Part shown: positions 1-10,676 of the stretch, in pieces
Layout of the letters: each line of letters begins with the position of its first letter
Numbering within the stretch: the stretch's first letter is position 1
NCBI GenBank assembly: GCA_015654925.1
Contig: JAATFX010000077.1
Coordinates: 1-64,000, forward strand
Length of the DNA: 64,000 bases
Direction: 5' to 3'
DNA from: Enterobacterales bacterium
GTDB taxonomy: Bacteria; Pseudomonadota; Gammaproteobacteria; Enterobacterales; Enterobacteriaceae
Program-made: the position numbers and the translations under genes
Notes under the pieces: model-generated
What the model saw: only the letters and a program-made list of their open reading frames with translations
The model's database searches: none
Told to the model about the DNA's origin: nothing

Positions 1-738
1 CTACTGCGCCGAGTTCAATGCGCGGATTTCCGCCTTGGCTTTGGCTAATTGCTGGATAAAGGCGTCGTTGGTATGCAGGGTGGCAACCACGGCGCTGGCG
101 ACCACCCGCGCCGCATCCACGTCGCTTTGCCAATGATAACCGCAGATAACCCGGCTTTGGCCCAGTTCATAACCCCGTTTCAGGATGTCGTCCTGGCGCG
201 CCGGGTTGACCTCCGCCAGCACCAGCGCCACGGCCCAGCCGATAGTGGTATGCCCCGAAGGATAGGAACCGTTGGTGGCGAGCTCTTTTTCATCTTCCGG
301 GCGGCAGGTGGACGTATGATAGAAGGCGAAAGGCCGGATGCGATTGTAATATTTCTTGGCCGAGCGCGTGGCGAAGTCGCCCGCGTCTTCTTTCATGGTA
401 AACATCAATTGGTAGGTTTCCGGCGTTTTGGCGGCGGAGATCTCGGTGCCGAACGCCTCGGAAAAATTGCGCGCCAGGCTGACTTTCGAGGTATCGCCGT
501 CATTATACGCCTGCTTGCCGCGATCGGTATTGCGCAGCGCCATGCCTTCGTCGTAATGGGCTTTGTCGCGCAGGAAATCAATGCTGGTAAAAGACGGCGG
601 AGGCGGCAGCAGCTTCAGGCTATCCGGCGTCTGTTCGAGGGTCAGGTAGTGTTCATCGGCGGCCTGGGCATAACCGGCCAGCAATAAACCCAGCAACGCG
701 GCAACAGGTAAAATTTTCATCCGTTTGATAGTCCTCAT
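1..738 (-). CDS. Class A non-specific acid phosphatase (PhoN/PhoC type)
   Basis: Periplasmic phosphomonoesterase of the PAP2 superfamily, predicted to release phosphate from a broad range of organic phosphates. The 245-residue length is usual for class A enzymes. An N-terminal signal peptide ends at about residue 26 (AGYAQA). All three catalytic blocks are present: K128-x6-R135-P136, PSGH at 160-163 (His163) and S195-R196-x5-H202-x3-D206. A second in-frame Met at residue 7 is also a possible start. The gene is complete, with its TAG at the window edge. It stands alone, tail to the left, 160 bases from the yncE-like gene on the same strand. Family assignment is firm. Which named phosphatase it corresponds to is not. 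Confidence 0.93.
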   Translation of the reverse strand: MRTIKRMKILPVAALLGLLLAGYAQAADEHYLTLEQTPDSLKLLPPPPSFTSIDFLRDKAHYDEGMALRNTDRGKQAYNDGDTSKVSLARNFSEAFGTEISAAKTPETYQLMFTMKEDAGDFATRSAKKYYNRIRPFAFYHTSTCRPEDEKELATNGSYPSGHTTIGWAVALVLAEVNPARQDDILKRGYELGQSRVICGYHWQSDVDAARVVASAVVATLHTNDAFIQQLAKAKAEIRALNSAQ

Positions 739-872
739 CTATTAAGCCAGAGGACATAATAAATGCATACATCAAACATTAATGTGATCAGCAATGATTA
801 TTGGCCGCGGCCCCGCGCGGCGGCGTCAGGGCCGTATCCCTGGTGGAATAGCGGCCTGATAATACGAGGCTG

Positions 873-893
873 AAAAAGGCCCGTAGGCGGGCC
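873..893 (-). terminator. Rho-independent terminator after yncE
   Basis: On the minus strand a 6-bp GC stem (GGCCCG / CGGGCC) with a 4-base loop is followed directly by five T residues. It lies 5 bases beyond the stop codon of the yncE-like gene. Confidence 0.8.
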
Positions 894-898
894 GGCTT

Positions 899-1987
899 TT
901 ACTGGTTCAAAGGCACGCGAACGATGCTGTCCGGCCCTTTGGTGGTGTGGTCCTTGTTAAATGCCTGTTTAACGGTGACATACAGCGTTTGGCCGTCAGC
1001 GGACAACAGCAGGCTATTCGGATTCGGCGTCAGGTTTAATTGGCGTTTCACCGCGTACGTATCGGCGTCCAGGATCGCGAGTTTCCCGGATTCGCGCTGG
1101 GTGATGTAAAGCTCGTTGCGGGCGGGGTTGAATTTCACCGCCAGGGAATCGCCGATCTCAAGCTGCTTGAGCACCCGGCCGCTGCGAATATCCAACACCA
1201 GGGTGGTTTTGGCTTTTGAATTGTCGGTCACGAACAGGCGGCCGGTTTTCGGGTCTTCCGCCAGATTGAGCAGCAGGGCCTCTTTGTCGCCGAGCGGCTT
1301 CCAGCGCGCTTCGATACGGTTGTTGCGCGGATTGATCGTCAGGATCTCGCCGCTGCCGTTGGCGGCGTAGATCCGCTGCGTCTGCTCGGAATACAGCAGC
1401 CCGGTCACCCATTTACCGGCATTTTTGATGCGCGCTTTCAGTTTCAGCGTTTTGGCATCCACTACCCAGATAACCCCCGGGTCCGCCACGGCGCCGACGT
1501 AGAGCAGGCCGTTATGCCAGATAATTTCACGCGCGCCGGTCGGGAAATCCTTTTCGTTGCGTTCCCCGAACATTAAACGGCCGGTGATTTTGCCGGTGGC
1601 GGTGTCCAGCGCGCTGACGCCGCCATCAAGGGTATTGGTAATAAATAGCGTGTTGCCTTGCGGGTCCATCGCCACGCCGAAATTTTTCAGGTCGGTATGG
1701 GTTTGGCCCAGGGTTTTCAGCGTGGCCGGGTCAAGTTTGTAGACCACCCCGCCTTGCACGGTAAACGACTGTGCGCTGGCGACATACAGCGCGCCGGCGG
1801 CGGGACTCAGCGCCATTTCATACAGGCCGTCGGCCAATTCACGCTGTTGCACGGCAGCCGCGGGGGTCTGGGAGGCATCCGCAACCGGGGCCGCCGCAAC
1901 CGGTTTCGCCGTGCCGGACTGATGTGCGGCGCAGCCGCTCAGCGCCAGCGCCACCAGCAGTGCCAGGGCAGATATTTTGTTACTCAT
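899..1987 (-). CDS. yncE: YncE-like beta-propeller lipoprotein
   Basis: Secreted seven-bladed beta-propeller protein of the YncE family, about 362 residues, with PQQ/YVTN-like blades. Motifs typical of YncE are visible, including GGVVYKLDPATL, IWVVDAKTLKLK and SLAVKFNPARNE. Start: the ATG at 1987 has an AAGGAG site 7 bases upstream. The longer open frame to 2056 lacks one and would bury the signal peptide. From that start the N-terminus is a lipoprotein signal with lipobox LSGC (Cys19), whereas as I recall E. coli YncE has an ordinary signal peptide. It is divergent from the siderophore genes, and Fur-like sites lie in the shared upstream region. Exact function is unknown. An iron-starvation link is known for yncE in E. 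coli and is inferred here. Confidence 0.88.
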   Translation of the reverse strand: MSNKISALALLVALALSGCAAHQSGTAKPVAAAPVADASQTPAAAVQQRELADGLYEMALSPAAGALYVASAQSFTVQGGVVYKLDPATLKTLGQTHTDLKNFGVAMDPQGNTLFITNTLDGGVSALDTATGKITGRLMFGERNEKDFPTGAREIIWHNGLLYVGAVADPGVIWVVDAKTLKLKARIKNAGKWVTGLLYSEQTQRIYAANGSGEILTINPRNNRIEARWKPLGDKEALLLNLAEDPKTGRLFVTDNSKAKTTLVLDIRSGRVLKQLEIGDSLAVKFNPARNELYITQRESGKLAILDADTYAVKRQLNLTPNPNSLLLSADGQTLYVTVKQAFNKDHTTKGPDSIVRVPLNQ

Positions 1988-2132
1988 TGCAAACTCCTTA
2001 ACCATTAAAAGCCGCCATTGGTAGCCGGCGCCACCCCCTGTGATTACCGCGTTCACAGGATAAATACCGAAGAAAAATGCGGGCGCCGTATTTGGATACG
2101 GCGGTGAGAAAATGCGTTTAAATACAAAAGAA

Positions 2133-2154
2133 AATGAGAACTATACTCATTATC
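2133..2154. promoter_or_regulatory. Putative Fur box (yncE side)
   Basis: An imperfect palindrome with half-sites AATGAG and CTCATT around AACTATA, followed by ATC. It resembles the Fur consensus and sits between the divergent yncE and ybdZ genes. Not tested by matrix scoring. Confidence 0.6.
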
Positions 2155-2242
2155 TTTGCATGATCAAGAGGATTCCGGAAAATACCATGGTAAACAAGCG
2201 CTTTGCCGGGAAGAGAAACGCTTGAACAGCAGCGCCTATTGC

Positions 2243-2265
2243 AAATGAAAATAATTCTCAATAGT
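2243..2265. promoter_or_regulatory. Putative Fur box (ybdZ-entF side)
   Basis: The sequence AAATGAAAATAATTCTCAA matches the Fur palindrome in both half-sites with a few mismatches. It lies about 100 bases upstream of the ybdZ start, where Fur would repress the ybdZ-entF-entS transcript. Confidence 0.6.
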
Positions 2266-2328
2266 ATTCGTGCGGCATTTATGAAATCATCATTTATCTC
2301 GCCGGCGAGCGCGTGTAGGTCAGCTTGC

Positions 2329-2356
2329 GCGGCAGGAGACCGGTGCGGCAGGAGAC
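2329..2356 (+). repeat. 12-bp direct repeat containing the ybdZ ribosome-binding site
   Basis: GCGGCAGGAGAC occurs at 2329-2340 and again at 2345-2356. The second copy supplies the AGGAG in front of the ybdZ start at 2361. The first copy is therefore a duplicated ribosome-binding motif 16 bases upstream. Confidence 0.7.
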
Positions 2357-2360
2357 ACGT

Positions 2361-2582
2361 ATGGAACAGCTCAATCCCTTTGACGATCCGCAACAGGATT
2401 GCCTTGTATTGATTAACCGCCGGCGGCAGTACAGCTTATGGCCGACATTCAACGAGGTCCCCGCGGGCTGGCGGCCGGTATTCGGCCCGCAGCCGCAGCC
2501 GGTTTGCCTCGCCTGGCTGGATGAGAACTGGCGCGATATCCGCCCCCTGACGCCGAACGACGCGAAAAATAACCATGTCTGA
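2361..2582 (+). CDS. ybdZ: MbtH-like protein, EntF partner
   Basis: Small MbtH-family chaperone (73 residues) that binds the adenylation domain of a nonribosomal peptide synthetase and supports its folding and activity. Family signatures are present: NPFDD near the N-terminus, SLWPTFNEVPAGW in the centre and WLDENWRDIRP near the C-terminus. The start at 2361 is chosen because GGCAGGAG precedes it; an upstream in-frame ATG at 2325 lacks family homology. The last 8 bases overlap the entF start, so the two are almost certainly translationally coupled. It is the first gene of the siderophore operon, downstream of a putative Fur box. Confidence 0.95.
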   Translation: MEQLNPFDDPQQDCLVLINRRRQYSLWPTFNEVPAGWRPVFGPQPQPVCLAWLDENWRDIRPLTPNDAKNNHV

Positions 2583-5500
2583 ATCGCTTATGAACCAATA
2601 CAGCCGGGATGATCTCCCCCTGCCGCTGGTGGCCGCACAGCCCGGTATCTGGGTCGCCGAACAGCTTTCATCACACCCCAACGCCTACGCGGTGGCGCAC
2701 TTTATCGAGCTGCGCGGTCCCCTCGACGACGCGCTGCTGGCCAAAGCCGTCATTGCCGGCATGCGGGAGGCGGATACGCTGAATATGGCGTTTGGCGAGC
2801 AGGATGGCGAGCCGGCGCAGTGGCCGGCGGCGCGGTGCTTTAGCGCGCCAGAGACTGTCGATCTGCGGCGACAAGCCGATCCCGACCGCGCCGCCCGCGC
2901 GCTGATGCGCGAAGATATGGCGGGCGATTTGCGGGTATTGAGCGGGGCGCCGCTTTACCATCATATCCTGATGCGCCTGGGCGACGACCATTGGTACTGG
3001 TATCAGCGCTACCACCATCTGGTGGTGGATGGCTTCAGTTTTACCGCCCTGACGCGCCGTATCGCCAATCTTTACAGCGCCTGGGCGCGGGACCAAATAC
3101 CCGAACCCACCCCCTTTACCCCCTTTAGCGACGTGGTGGCGGAGTACCGGGATTATCGCCGGTCGCCATCTTATCAGCGCGATGCCCGGTTCTGGCGCGA
3201 AAAAGGCGCGCAATTGCCGCCGCCCGCCTCTTTGTCTCCCCAGCCCCTGGCCGGGCAAAGCGCCAGTATCAACCTGCTGCGCCACGGTCTGGCGCTGGAA
3301 AGCGGCGCCTTTCGGGCGCTGGCCGATTATCACCAGGGGCGGCAACTGAGCGCGGCCGATACCGCCTTTGCGCTGGTGGCCCTCTGGCTGGCGCGCCTGA
3401 GCGGGCAGAATGATTTCGCCGCGGGCTTTATTTTTATGCGCCGCATCGGTTCCGCGGCGCTGTGCGCCACCGGCCCGGTGATCAACGTATTGCCGATGGC
3501 GGTCCGCTACGACCCGGCCGAGCCGCTGGGCGCGCTAGCCGCCCGGCTGGCCGGGGAAGTGAAACAGATGCGCCGCCACCAGCGCTATGACGCCGAGCAG
3601 GTGCAGCGCGATTTGGGACGCTTCGGCGATGCCGATCCGCTCTATGGGCCGGTAATCAATTTGAAAATGTTCGACTACGAGCTCGACTTTAATGGCGTCG
3701 CGGGGGTGACCCACCAATTGGCCTCCGGTCCGGTGCGCGATCTGGAGATCGCCATCTATATCGGCGAACAGGGCGAGTTGACGCTGGAACTGCTGGCCAA
3801 TGCCGAACGTTATGACGCCGCCGTCCTGGCGCAGCATGCCGGCCGTTTCGCCCTGCTGCTTAACCAACTGGCCGCGCGGCCCGAGCGTCCTTGCGGCCAA
3901 CTGGACTTGTTGACGCCGGCCGATCGCCGGTTGCTCGGCGCCATCAACCGGACCCAAGTGCCGATCCCGGCGCACACCCTCGGCGGCCTGTTGGCGCAGC
4001 AGGCCGGGCGCACGCCCGATGCTCCGGCGCTGGCCGACCAGCGGCACCGCCTGAATTACCATGTTATGCATCAGCAGGTGCAGGCGCTGGCGCACCAGCT
4101 GCTGGCGCAGGATATCCAGCCGGGGGATATCGTCGCGGTGGCCCTGCCGCGCTCGGTGTTTTTATCGCTGGCGCTACAGGCGATCGTCAGCGTGGGCGCG
4201 GCGTATTTGCCGCTCGATACCGGTTATCCCGATGACCGTCTGGAGCTGATGCTGGCCGATGCCGCGCCGAAGATGCTGATAACCGCCGGCGGGCTGGCCG
4301 CGCGCTTTGCGGCGATAAGCCCGGTGGCGCAATATAGGTTTGAAACGCTCTTGCCGGCGCCATCGGCTATGCTGCCGGCGTCGGCGCGCCCGCAGGACGG
4401 GGCCTATATCATTTATACCTCCGGTTCCACCGGACGACCCAAAGGGGTGCTGGTGGGTCATGAGGCAATCGTCAATCGCCTGCTGTGGATGCAGGATCGC
4501 TACCCGCTCGGCGCTGATGATGTGGTGCTGCAAAAAACGCCCTGCAGTTTCGATGTCTCGGTGTGGGAATTCTTCTGGCCGCTGATCGCCGGCGCCCAAC
4601 TGGTCATGGCGCCGCCGCAAGCGCATCGCGATCCTGATGCGCTGCAGCGGTTATTTCACCGCTATCAGGTGACCACTATCCACTTTGTCCCTTCCATGCT
4701 GGCGGCCTTTGTCGCCTCCCTGGACGATGAGGAAGCGGTAGCCCGCTGCGCCAGCCTGCGCCGCGTATTTTGCAGTGGCGAAGCGCTGCCCGGCGAGCTG
4801 GCGCGCAAGTGGCAGCAGCTCACCGGGATACCGTTGCACAATCTCTATGGCCCGACCGAAGCCGCGGTGGATGTAAGCTGGTATCCGGCATTCGGCGCCG
4901 AGCTGGCGGCCGTCGCCGGGGCCAGCGTGCCGATTGGCTTCCCGGTATGGAATACCGGCCTGCGCATCCTGGACGCCCGGCTGCAACCGGTGCCGCCGGG
5001 CGTCGCGGGCGACCTTTATCTCACCGGCATTCAGCTGGCCCACGGCTATCTCGATCGGCCCGGCCTCACCGCCGGCCGTTTTGTCGCCGATCCTTACGGC
5101 GACGGTACGCGCATGTATCGCACCGGCGATGTGGCCCGCTGGCTGGCCAACGGCGCGGTGGAATATCTGGGCCGCAGCGACGATCAGCTTAAAATTCGCG
5201 GCCAGCGCATTGAGCTTGATGAAATCGATCACGCCCTCGGCGCTTTGCCCGGCGTCGAGCAGGCGGTAACCCACGCGCTGGTGCTGGGCAATAGCGCCGG
5301 GCAGCAGGGCGATGCGCGTCAGTTGGTGGGCTATGTGGTCGCCAGCCGGCCGCTGGACGGCGAAGCGATGCGCGCGGCGCTTGGCCGTAGCCTTCCCGCG
5401 CATATGGTGCCCGTCGCCATCGTCCGGCTCGACTCCCTGCCGCTGAGCAGTAACGGCAAGCTGGACCGCAAGGCGCTGCCGCCGCCGCCGATGAATGCCG

Positions 5501-6519
5501 GCGAGGCGGGCCGCGCGCCGCTGCCGGGACTGGAAAGCGAACTGGCGGAGGCCTTCTGCGCCCTGTTGGAGCGCGACGGCATCGGCGCGCAGGATGATTT
5601 TTTTGCCCTCGGCGGCCATTCGCTGCTGGCGATGCGTCTTGCCGCCCGGCTGCGCCGTCAACTACAGCAGCCGGTTACGGTAGGCCAGATTATGGTGGCC
5701 GGCACGGTGGAAAAATTGGCGGCGCTGCTGGGCAGCGGGCCGGCCGGCGGCCGGCGCGCGGGCTTTGAACCGGTACTGCCGCTGCGTCGCGGCCATGGCC
5801 CTACGCTGTTCTGCTTCCATCCCGCGTCCGGCTTCGCCTGGCAGTTCAGCGTGTTGCAGCGCTACCTTGCCCCGCGCTGGTCGCTGGTGGGCATTCAGTC
5901 GCCGGACCTTAACGGTCCGCTAAGCCGCAGCGCGGATCTGGCCGCGGTGTGCGAGGCCCATCTGCGCACCCTGCGCCGCGAACAGCCCAGCGGTCCTTAC
6001 TACCTGATCGGCTATTCGCTGGGCGGCACCCTGGCGCAGGGCATAGCCGCACGGCTGGAAGCGGCGGGGGAGAGCGTCGCCTTCCTCGGCCTGCTGGATA
6101 CCTGGCCGCCGGAAACGCAAAACTGGGATGAAAAACGCGGCGAGAATGTGCTGGACCCGGCGGTATTGGCGGAAGTCGACCGCGAGCGGCGGCGGTTTAT
6201 CGCCGCCCAGCGCCGGCAGGGGGGCGAGGAGATGACGGCAATGTTCGATATCATCGAAGCCAACTACGCCAATTCGGTGCGGCTGCTGGCGACGGCGCGC
6301 AGCGCGCGTTTCAACGGCCGCGCCACGCTGTTTCTGGCTGAACGGACGCAGCAGCCGGGACAGGATGCCCGCCGCGCCTGGGCGCCCTGGATTGGCGAGC
6401 TGGAAGTGTGGCCCATAAATTGCACCCATGTGGACATTATTTCTCCCGCCATGTTTGAGCGGATCGGGCCGCTACTGAGCGGATTATTAGAAAAATATGC
6501 AGGCGATAAGGCCAAATGA
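2575..6519 (+). CDS. entF: Enterobactin synthase component F (NRPS, C-A-T-TE)
   Basis: Serine-activating synthetase that condenses 2,3-dihydroxybenzoate with serine and trimerises and cyclises the product. Its 1314 residues are close to E. coli EntF. Visible domains: condensation with HHLVVDG at about 147-153; adenylation with YTSGSTG at about 613-619 and [13 protein letters not shown] further on; carrier domain GGHS at about 1013-1016 carrying the phosphopantetheine serine; thioesterase with GYSLGG at about 1146-1151. Specificity-pocket residues that I can place by eye (D,V,W,H,F,S,L,V,D) agree with the serine code of EntF. It overlaps ybdZ by 8 bases and entS by 4 (ATGA). A lone serine module with thioesterase argues for enterobactin rather than a dipeptidyl catecholate such as chrysobactin. 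Confidence 0.97.
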   Translation: MSESLMNQYSRDDLPLPLVAAQPGIWVAEQLSSHPNAYAVAHFIELRGPLDDALLAKAVIAGMREADTLNMAFGEQDGEPAQWPAARCFSAPETVDLRRQADPDRAARALMREDMAGDLRVLSGAPLYHHILMRLGDDHWYWYQRYHHLVVDGFSFTALTRRIANLYSAWARDQIPEPTPFTPFSDVVAEYRDYRRSPSYQRDARFWREKGAQLPPPASLSPQPLAGQSASINLLRHGLALESGAFRALADYHQGRQLSAADTAFALVALWLARLSGQNDFAAGFIFMRRIGSAALCATGPVINVLPMAVRYDPAEPLGALAARLAGEVKQMRRHQRYDAEQVQRDLGRFGDADPLYGPVINLKMFDYELDFNGVAGVTHQLASGPVRDLEIAIYIGEQGELTLELLANAERYDAAVLAQHAGRFALLLNQLAARPERPCGQLDLLTPADRRLLGAINRTQVPIPAHTLGGLLAQQAGRTPDAPALADQRHRLNYHVMHQQVQALAHQLLAQDIQPGDIVAVALPRSVFLSLALQAIVSVGAAYLPLDTGYPDDRLELMLADAAPKMLITAGGLAARFAAISPVAQYRFETLLPAPSAMLPASARPQDGAYIIYTSGSTGRPKGVLVGHEAIVNRLLWMQDRYPLGADDVVLQKTPCSFDVSVWEFFWPLIAGAQLVMAPPQAHRDPDALQRLFHRYQVTTIHFVPSMLAAFVASLDDEEAVARCASLRRVFCSGEALPGELARKWQQLTGIPLHNLYGPTEAAVDVSWYPAFGAELAAVAGASVPIGFPVWNTGLRILDARLQPVPPGVAGDLYLTGIQLAHGYLDRPGLTAGRFVADPYGDGTRMYRTGDVARWLANGAVEYLGRSDDQLKIRGQRIELDEIDHALGALPGVEQAVTHALVLGNSAGQQGDARQLVGYVVASRPLDGEAMRAALGRSLPAHMVPVAIVRLDSLPLSSNGKLDRKALPPPPMNAGEAGRAPLPGLESELAEAFCALLERDGIGAQDDFFALGGHSLLAMRLAARLRRQLQQPVTVGQIMVAGTVEKLAALLGSGPAGGRRAGFEPVLPLRRGHGPTLFCFHPASGFAWQFSVLQRYLAPRWSLVGIQSPDLNGPLSRSADLAAVCEAHLRTLRREQPSGPYYLIGYSLGGTLAQGIAARLEAAGESVAFLGLLDTWPPETQNWDEKRGENVLDPAVLAEVDRERRRFIAAQRRQGGEEMTAMFDIIEANYANSVRLLATARSARFNGRATLFLAERTQQPGQDARRAWAPWIGELEVWPINCTHVDIISPAMFERIGPLLSGLLEKYAGDKAK

Positions 6520-7757
6520 TGAACAAACCCTCCTGGTTTATCGATCTGGGTTTGCTGGCGACCCATCCGGCTTTCCGGGCCGTCTTTGTTGCCCGCTTTA
6601 TTTCCATTCTGGCGCTGGGCATGCTGGCGGTGGCCGTTCCGGTACAAATCCAGGCCATGACCCATTCTCCGCTGCTGGTGGGGTTATCCGTCACCCTGGC
6701 CGGCGGCGCCATGTTCGTCGGCCTGTTGTTAGGCGGGGTATTGGCGGACCGCTATGAACGCAAGAGCCTGATTCTCTTCGCCCGTTCCACCTGCGGGGTG
6801 GGTTTTGTCGCCTTATGCGTGAATGCGGCCCTGCCGCAGCCTTCGCTGCTTGCCGTTTACCTGCTGGCGCTGTGGGATGGTTTCTTTGGCGCCATCGGCG
6901 TCACGGCATTGCTGGCCGCCACGCCTGCGCTGGTGGGCAGGGAAAATATTATGCAGGCCGGCGCCATCACCATGCTGACGGTACGCTTCGGTGCTATTTT
7001 GTCGCCGGTGATGGGCGGCATCGCTATCGCCGGCGGGGGCGTCGCCTGGAACTACGGCCTGGCGGCTTTCGGCACATTGTTGACTGTCCTGACGCTGCTC
7101 AAACTGCCGCAACTGCCGCCGCCGCCGCAGCCGCGCGAACATCCGCTGCGCGCGCTGGCCGAGGGCATACGGTTTCTCTTCGCCAGCCCGCTGGTGGGGA
7201 TGGTGGCGCTGGTCGGCGCGCTGCTGATGCTGGCGAGCGCGGTGCGCGTGCTTTATCCGGCCCTGGCTCCGCACTGGCGGGTCGATGCCGGGCATCTGGG
7301 GCTGATGTATGCCGCCGTGCCGCTGGGGGCCGCCGTCGGCGCGCTCACCAGCGGGCGTCTCGCGCACGTCTCCCGTCCCGGTCAATGGGTGCTGGGCAGC
7401 GCCATCGCCGCTTTTGCGGCTCTCGGCCTATTCAGCCTGATGCCGCAATTTTGGCTGGCGCTGCTTTGTTTGGCGACTTTCGGTTATTTCAGCGCCATCA
7501 ATAGCCTGCTGCAATATGCGATGATTCAGGCGCTAACGCCGGATGCTTTGCTCGGACGCATTAACGGCCTGTGGACGGCGCAAAACGTCACCGGCGATGC
7601 GCTTGGCGCCGCGCTGATCGGCTCATTGGGATCGTGGCTGCTGCCCTATGAGGCCGCCAGCCTGTTCGGGTTCGCGGCGGCGCTGCTCAGCGTCGTGCTG
7701 TGGCTGGCCATGGGGCGCCTGCGCCGCTACCAACCGCCCGCGCCGGCAGGCTATTGA
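6516..7757 (+). CDS. entS: Enterobactin exporter, MFS
   Basis: Inner-membrane major facilitator protein of the EntS/YbdA family that exports the finished siderophore. Its 413 residues carry about 12 hydrophobic segments. The loop after the second segment carries [11 protein letters not shown], the MFS motif A. The N-terminal sequence ([24 protein letters not shown]) resembles EntS. The start overlaps the entF stop as ATGA; the immediately following Met (6519) is an equal alternative. In E. coli entS is transcribed separately, divergent from fepD; here it is coupled directly to entF, a rearranged order that keeps synthesis and export together. Confidence 0.93.
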   Translation: MMNKPSWFIDLGLLATHPAFRAVFVARFISILALGMLAVAVPVQIQAMTHSPLLVGLSVTLAGGAMFVGLLLGGVLADRYERKSLILFARSTCGVGFVALCVNAALPQPSLLAVYLLALWDGFFGAIGVTALLAATPALVGRENIMQAGAITMLTVRFGAILSPVMGGIAIAGGGVAWNYGLAAFGTLLTVLTLLKLPQLPPPPQPREHPLRALAEGIRFLFASPLVGMVALVGALLMLASAVRVLYPALAPHWRVDAGHLGLMYAAVPLGAAVGALTSGRLAHVSRPGQWVLGSAIAAFAALGLFSLMPQFWLALLCLATFGYFSAINSLLQYAMIQALTPDALLGRINGLWTAQNVTGDALGAALIGSLGSWLLPYEAASLFGFAAALLSVVLWLAMGRLRRYQPPAPAGY

Positions 7758-7811
7758 CCGGTAATTTTATTGACACTTTTACTCAGAACACGTAGGTTAC
7801 TGAGCACTAAT

Positions 7812-7830
7812 ACAAATGATAATCATTATT
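7812..7830. promoter_or_regulatory. Fur box upstream of entC
   Basis: ACAAATGATAATCATTATT matches about 15 of 19 positions of the consensus Fur box, including the full AATGATAATCATTAT core. It ends 28 bases before the entC start, so entCEBAH most likely has its own iron-repressed promoter in the 101-base gap after entS. Confidence 0.85.
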
Positions 7831-7858
7831 CATCGCCTTATCATTTAAAGGTAACCTA

Positions 7859-9040
7859 ATGGTGGAAACCTTAATGTTTAAAACCGCTTCTTTGCAAGAT
7901 TTCTCCGCGCTGTGCCGTGGTTTTGTCTTTACGTCCCCCTGGCGCAGCCTCGCAACGCAGGGCTGTTACGCCACGCTTACGGCCCCGGTCGCCGACGCCG
8001 ACCGGGTGAACGGCGATTTCCAGCGGCAATTGCGCCAGCACTTTATCGATGCGCAGCGGCACGGTATTGCCCATCCCATTATCGCCGGCGCCATTCCATT
8101 TGACGTCACTCAACCCGCGGCTTTGTTTATTCCGGAATTTCACCAGTCATTCGACCGCGCCGATCTGCCGCCAGCGGGCCTGGAGCGTCATTCCCCGGCG
8201 CCGCCCAAGGTAAGTCGCCGCGTCGCCATACCCGATCATGGGGTTTTTACCAACATGGTGGCGCAGGCGGTGGCCGCAACCCAACGTGGGGAACTGGATA
8301 AAGTGGTGCTGTCGCGGCTGCTGGATATTGTTGCCGAGCAGCCGGTGGATACCGCCGCGATGATGCGGCGTATCGTGGCGCAGAATCCCAATAGCTACAA
8401 CTTCCATTTGCCGCTGCCGCAGGGCGGCGTACTGATGGGGGCCAGCCCGGAGTTATTGATGCGTAAACAGGGGAATGATTTCATCTCTTGCCCGCTGGCG
8501 GGCTCCGCGCGCCGGGAAACGGACGGCGCGCGTGACCGCGAGGCCGGCGATAACCTGATGAATTCGGGCAAGGATCGCTATGAACACGGCGTGGTCACCC
8601 GCGCCATGAAAAACCTGCTGGCCGATCGCAGCGTATCCCTGTGCGTGCCGGAATCCCCCGGGCTGATTACCACGCCTACGCTCTGGCATCTCGCCACGCG
8701 GATAGAAGGGAAGGTCAAGCACGCCCATGAAAATGCCCTGTCGCTGGCCTGCCTTCTGCATCCCACGCCGGCGTTGAGCGGTTTTCCGCCGCAGGCCGCC
8801 AATGAGCTGATCGCGCAACTCGAACCGTTCGATCGCCAATGGTTCGGCGGCATCGTGGGCTGGTCCGACGCCGAGGGCAACGGCGAATGGGTGGTAACGA
8901 TTCGTTGCGCGGCAATCACGGATAATCATATGCGGCTATTTGCCGGCGCTGGGATTGTGCCCGCCTCGTCACCGGAAAATGAGTGGCAGGAAACCGGCCT
9001 GAAACTTTCCACCATGCTCAATGTTTTTGGACTTCATTAA
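7859..9040 (+). CDS. entC: Isochorismate synthase
   Basis: Converts chorismate to isochorismate, the first committed step to 2,3-dihydroxybenzoate. Its 393 residues match EntC (391 in E. coli). Chorismate-binding family motifs are clear: KVVLSRLLDI, SYNFHLPLPQGGVLMGASPELL, PLAGSARR, TPTLWHLAT, HPTPALSGFP, and FGGIVGW ahead of VVTIRCA. The start at 7859 follows AAGGTAACCTA; the Met at 7874 is an alternative. It leads the entCEBAH operon under a strong Fur box, with 9 bases to entE. Confidence 0.96.
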   Translation: MVETLMFKTASLQDFSALCRGFVFTSPWRSLATQGCYATLTAPVADADRVNGDFQRQLRQHFIDAQRHGIAHPIIAGAIPFDVTQPAALFIPEFHQSFDRADLPPAGLERHSPAPPKVSRRVAIPDHGVFTNMVAQAVAATQRGELDKVVLSRLLDIVAEQPVDTAAMMRRIVAQNPNSYNFHLPLPQGGVLMGASPELLMRKQGNDFISCPLAGSARRETDGARDREAGDNLMNSGKDRYEHGVVTRAMKNLLADRSVSLCVPESPGLITTPTLWHLATRIEGKVKHAHENALSLACLLHPTPALSGFPPQAANELIAQLEPFDRQWFGGIVGWSDAEGNGEWVVTIRCAAITDNHMRLFAGAGIVPASSPENEWQETGLKLSTMLNVFGLH

Positions 9041-9049
9041 GGACTTATC

Positions 9050-10663
9050 ATGACCATCCCTTTTACTCGCTGGCCAGATGCATTCGCAAGCCGCTATCGT
9101 GAGAAAGGTTATTGGATCGATCTGCCGTTGACGGACATTCTGGCCCGCCATGCTGACTCCGACGCAACGGCCGTTATCGATGGCGAACGATGCTATAGCT
9201 ACCGCGAACTCGACCAGCTGTCTACCAATCTGGCAAGCGCGTTGCAGCTTAAAGGACTCAAACGAGGCGAAACGGCGCTGGTGCAACTGGGCAACGTGGC
9301 GGAGTTTTATATCACGCTGTTTGCCTTGCTTAAGCTGGGCGTCGCGCCGGTGAATGCGCTTTTCGGCCACCAGCGTACGGAACTCGGCGCCTATGCGCGC
9401 CAGATTGCGCCATCGTTGCTGATAGCCGATCGCGGCCATGCGCTGTTCCACAATGACGAATACCTCGACAACCTGGCCGAGCAATGCCCTTCGCTGCGCG
9501 TTATTGCCTTGCGCAACGGGGAAGGGGACTACTCCCTGGCGGCGCTGATGGCCGCTGCGGGACAACGCGCGGACCTTATTCCCTCCGCCGCCGACGACGT
9601 CGCGCTGTTTCAGCTTTCCGGCGGCAGCACGGGTACGCCGAAGCTGATTCCCCGCACCCATAACGATTACTATTACAGTATTCGCCGCAGCAACGAAATC
9701 TGTCATTTCACGGCGCAGACCCGCTACCTTTGCGCGCTGCCCGCCGCGCATAACTATCCCCTGAGCTCCCCGGGCGCGCTGGGGGTATTCCTGGCCGGGG
9801 GCCGCGTGGTGCTGGCCGGCGATCCGAGCGCCACGGGCTGCTTCCCGCTGATAGCAAAACATCAAATCAACGTCACGGCCCTGGTTCCTCCCGCGGTCAG
9901 TTTATGGCTGCAGGCCATTCGCGAAGGGGGCGGTAATACGCAACTGGCGTCCTTACGGCTGCTGCAGGTGGGCGGGGCGCGGCTTTCCGATTCGCTCGCC
10001 GCGCAAATTCCGGCGGAAATGGGCTGCCAGCTTCAGCAGGTATTCGGCATGGCCGAGGGATTGGTAAATTACACCCGGCTGGATGACGACGATGAGCATA
10101 TTTTCAACACCCAGGGGCGTCCGATGTGCCCGGATGATGAAGTCTGGGTAGCCGATGAGCATGGCAATCCTTTGCCGTCGGGCCAGGTCGGGCGGCTTAT
10201 GACGCGCGGGCCCTATACTTTCCGCGGCTACTATCAAAGCCCCGAGCATAACCGGCAGACTTTTGACGCCGACGGATTCTACTGTTCGGGCGATTTGGTG
10301 GCTATCGATGCGCAAGGCTACATTACGGTTCACGGACGGGAAAAAGATCAGATCAATCGGGGCGGTGAAAAAATCGCCGCCGAAGAAATCGAAAACCTGC
10401 TGTTGCGCCATGAGGCGATCGTCCATGCGGCCCTGGTCAGTATGGACGACAGCCTGCTGGGCGAAAAGAGCTGCGCTTATCTGGTCACCCGGCGCCCGGT
10501 AAAAGCGGTGGACATCCGCCGCTATCTGCGGGCAGTGGGCGTGGCGGATTTCAAACTGCCGGATCGCGTGGAATGCCTGGAATCGCTGCCGCTCACCGCG
10601 GTTGGTAAAGTCGATAAGAAACAATTACGCCAGCGTCTGGCCCAGCGCCCGCCGGCATCTTGA
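9050..10663 (+). CDS. entE: 2,3-dihydroxybenzoate-AMP ligase
   Basis: Stand-alone adenylation enzyme that activates 2,3-dihydroxybenzoate as the acyl-adenylate and loads it onto the aryl carrier domain of EntB. Its 537 residues match EntE (536). The ATP-binding loop [19 protein letters not shown] is at about residues 188-206, YYCSGD-type and [14 protein letters not shown] motifs follow, and the catalytic lysine lies in AVGKVDKK near the C-terminus. The start follows TAAGGA. It lies between entC (9-base gap) and entB (13-base gap). Confidence 0.97.
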   Translation: MTIPFTRWPDAFASRYREKGYWIDLPLTDILARHADSDATAVIDGERCYSYRELDQLSTNLASALQLKGLKRGETALVQLGNVAEFYITLFALLKLGVAPVNALFGHQRTELGAYARQIAPSLLIADRGHALFHNDEYLDNLAEQCPSLRVIALRNGEGDYSLAALMAAAGQRADLIPSAADDVALFQLSGGSTGTPKLIPRTHNDYYYSIRRSNEICHFTAQTRYLCALPAAHNYPLSSPGALGVFLAGGRVVLAGDPSATGCFPLIAKHQINVTALVPPAVSLWLQAIREGGGNTQLASLRLLQVGGARLSDSLAAQIPAEMGCQLQQVFGMAEGLVNYTRLDDDDEHIFNTQGRPMCPDDEVWVADEHGNPLPSGQVGRLMTRGPYTFRGYYQSPEHNRQTFDADGFYCSGDLVAIDAQGYITVHGREKDQINRGGEKIAAEEIENLLLRHEAIVHAALVSMDDSLLGEKSCAYLVTRRPVKAVDIRRYLRAVGVADFKLPDRVECLESLPLTAVGKVDKKQLRQRLAQRPPAS

Positions 10664-10676
10664 ATGAGAAAAAGAT

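Noticed and set aside
49..687. Long plus-strand open frame opposite the acid phosphatase
   Set aside because: No family motif; it is the antisense shadow of a clear phosphatase gene in GC-rich DNA.
2575..6519. Chrysobactin-type synthetase instead of EntF
   Set aside because: Only one module with a terminal thioesterase and serine-type pocket residues; no lysine-activating module is present.
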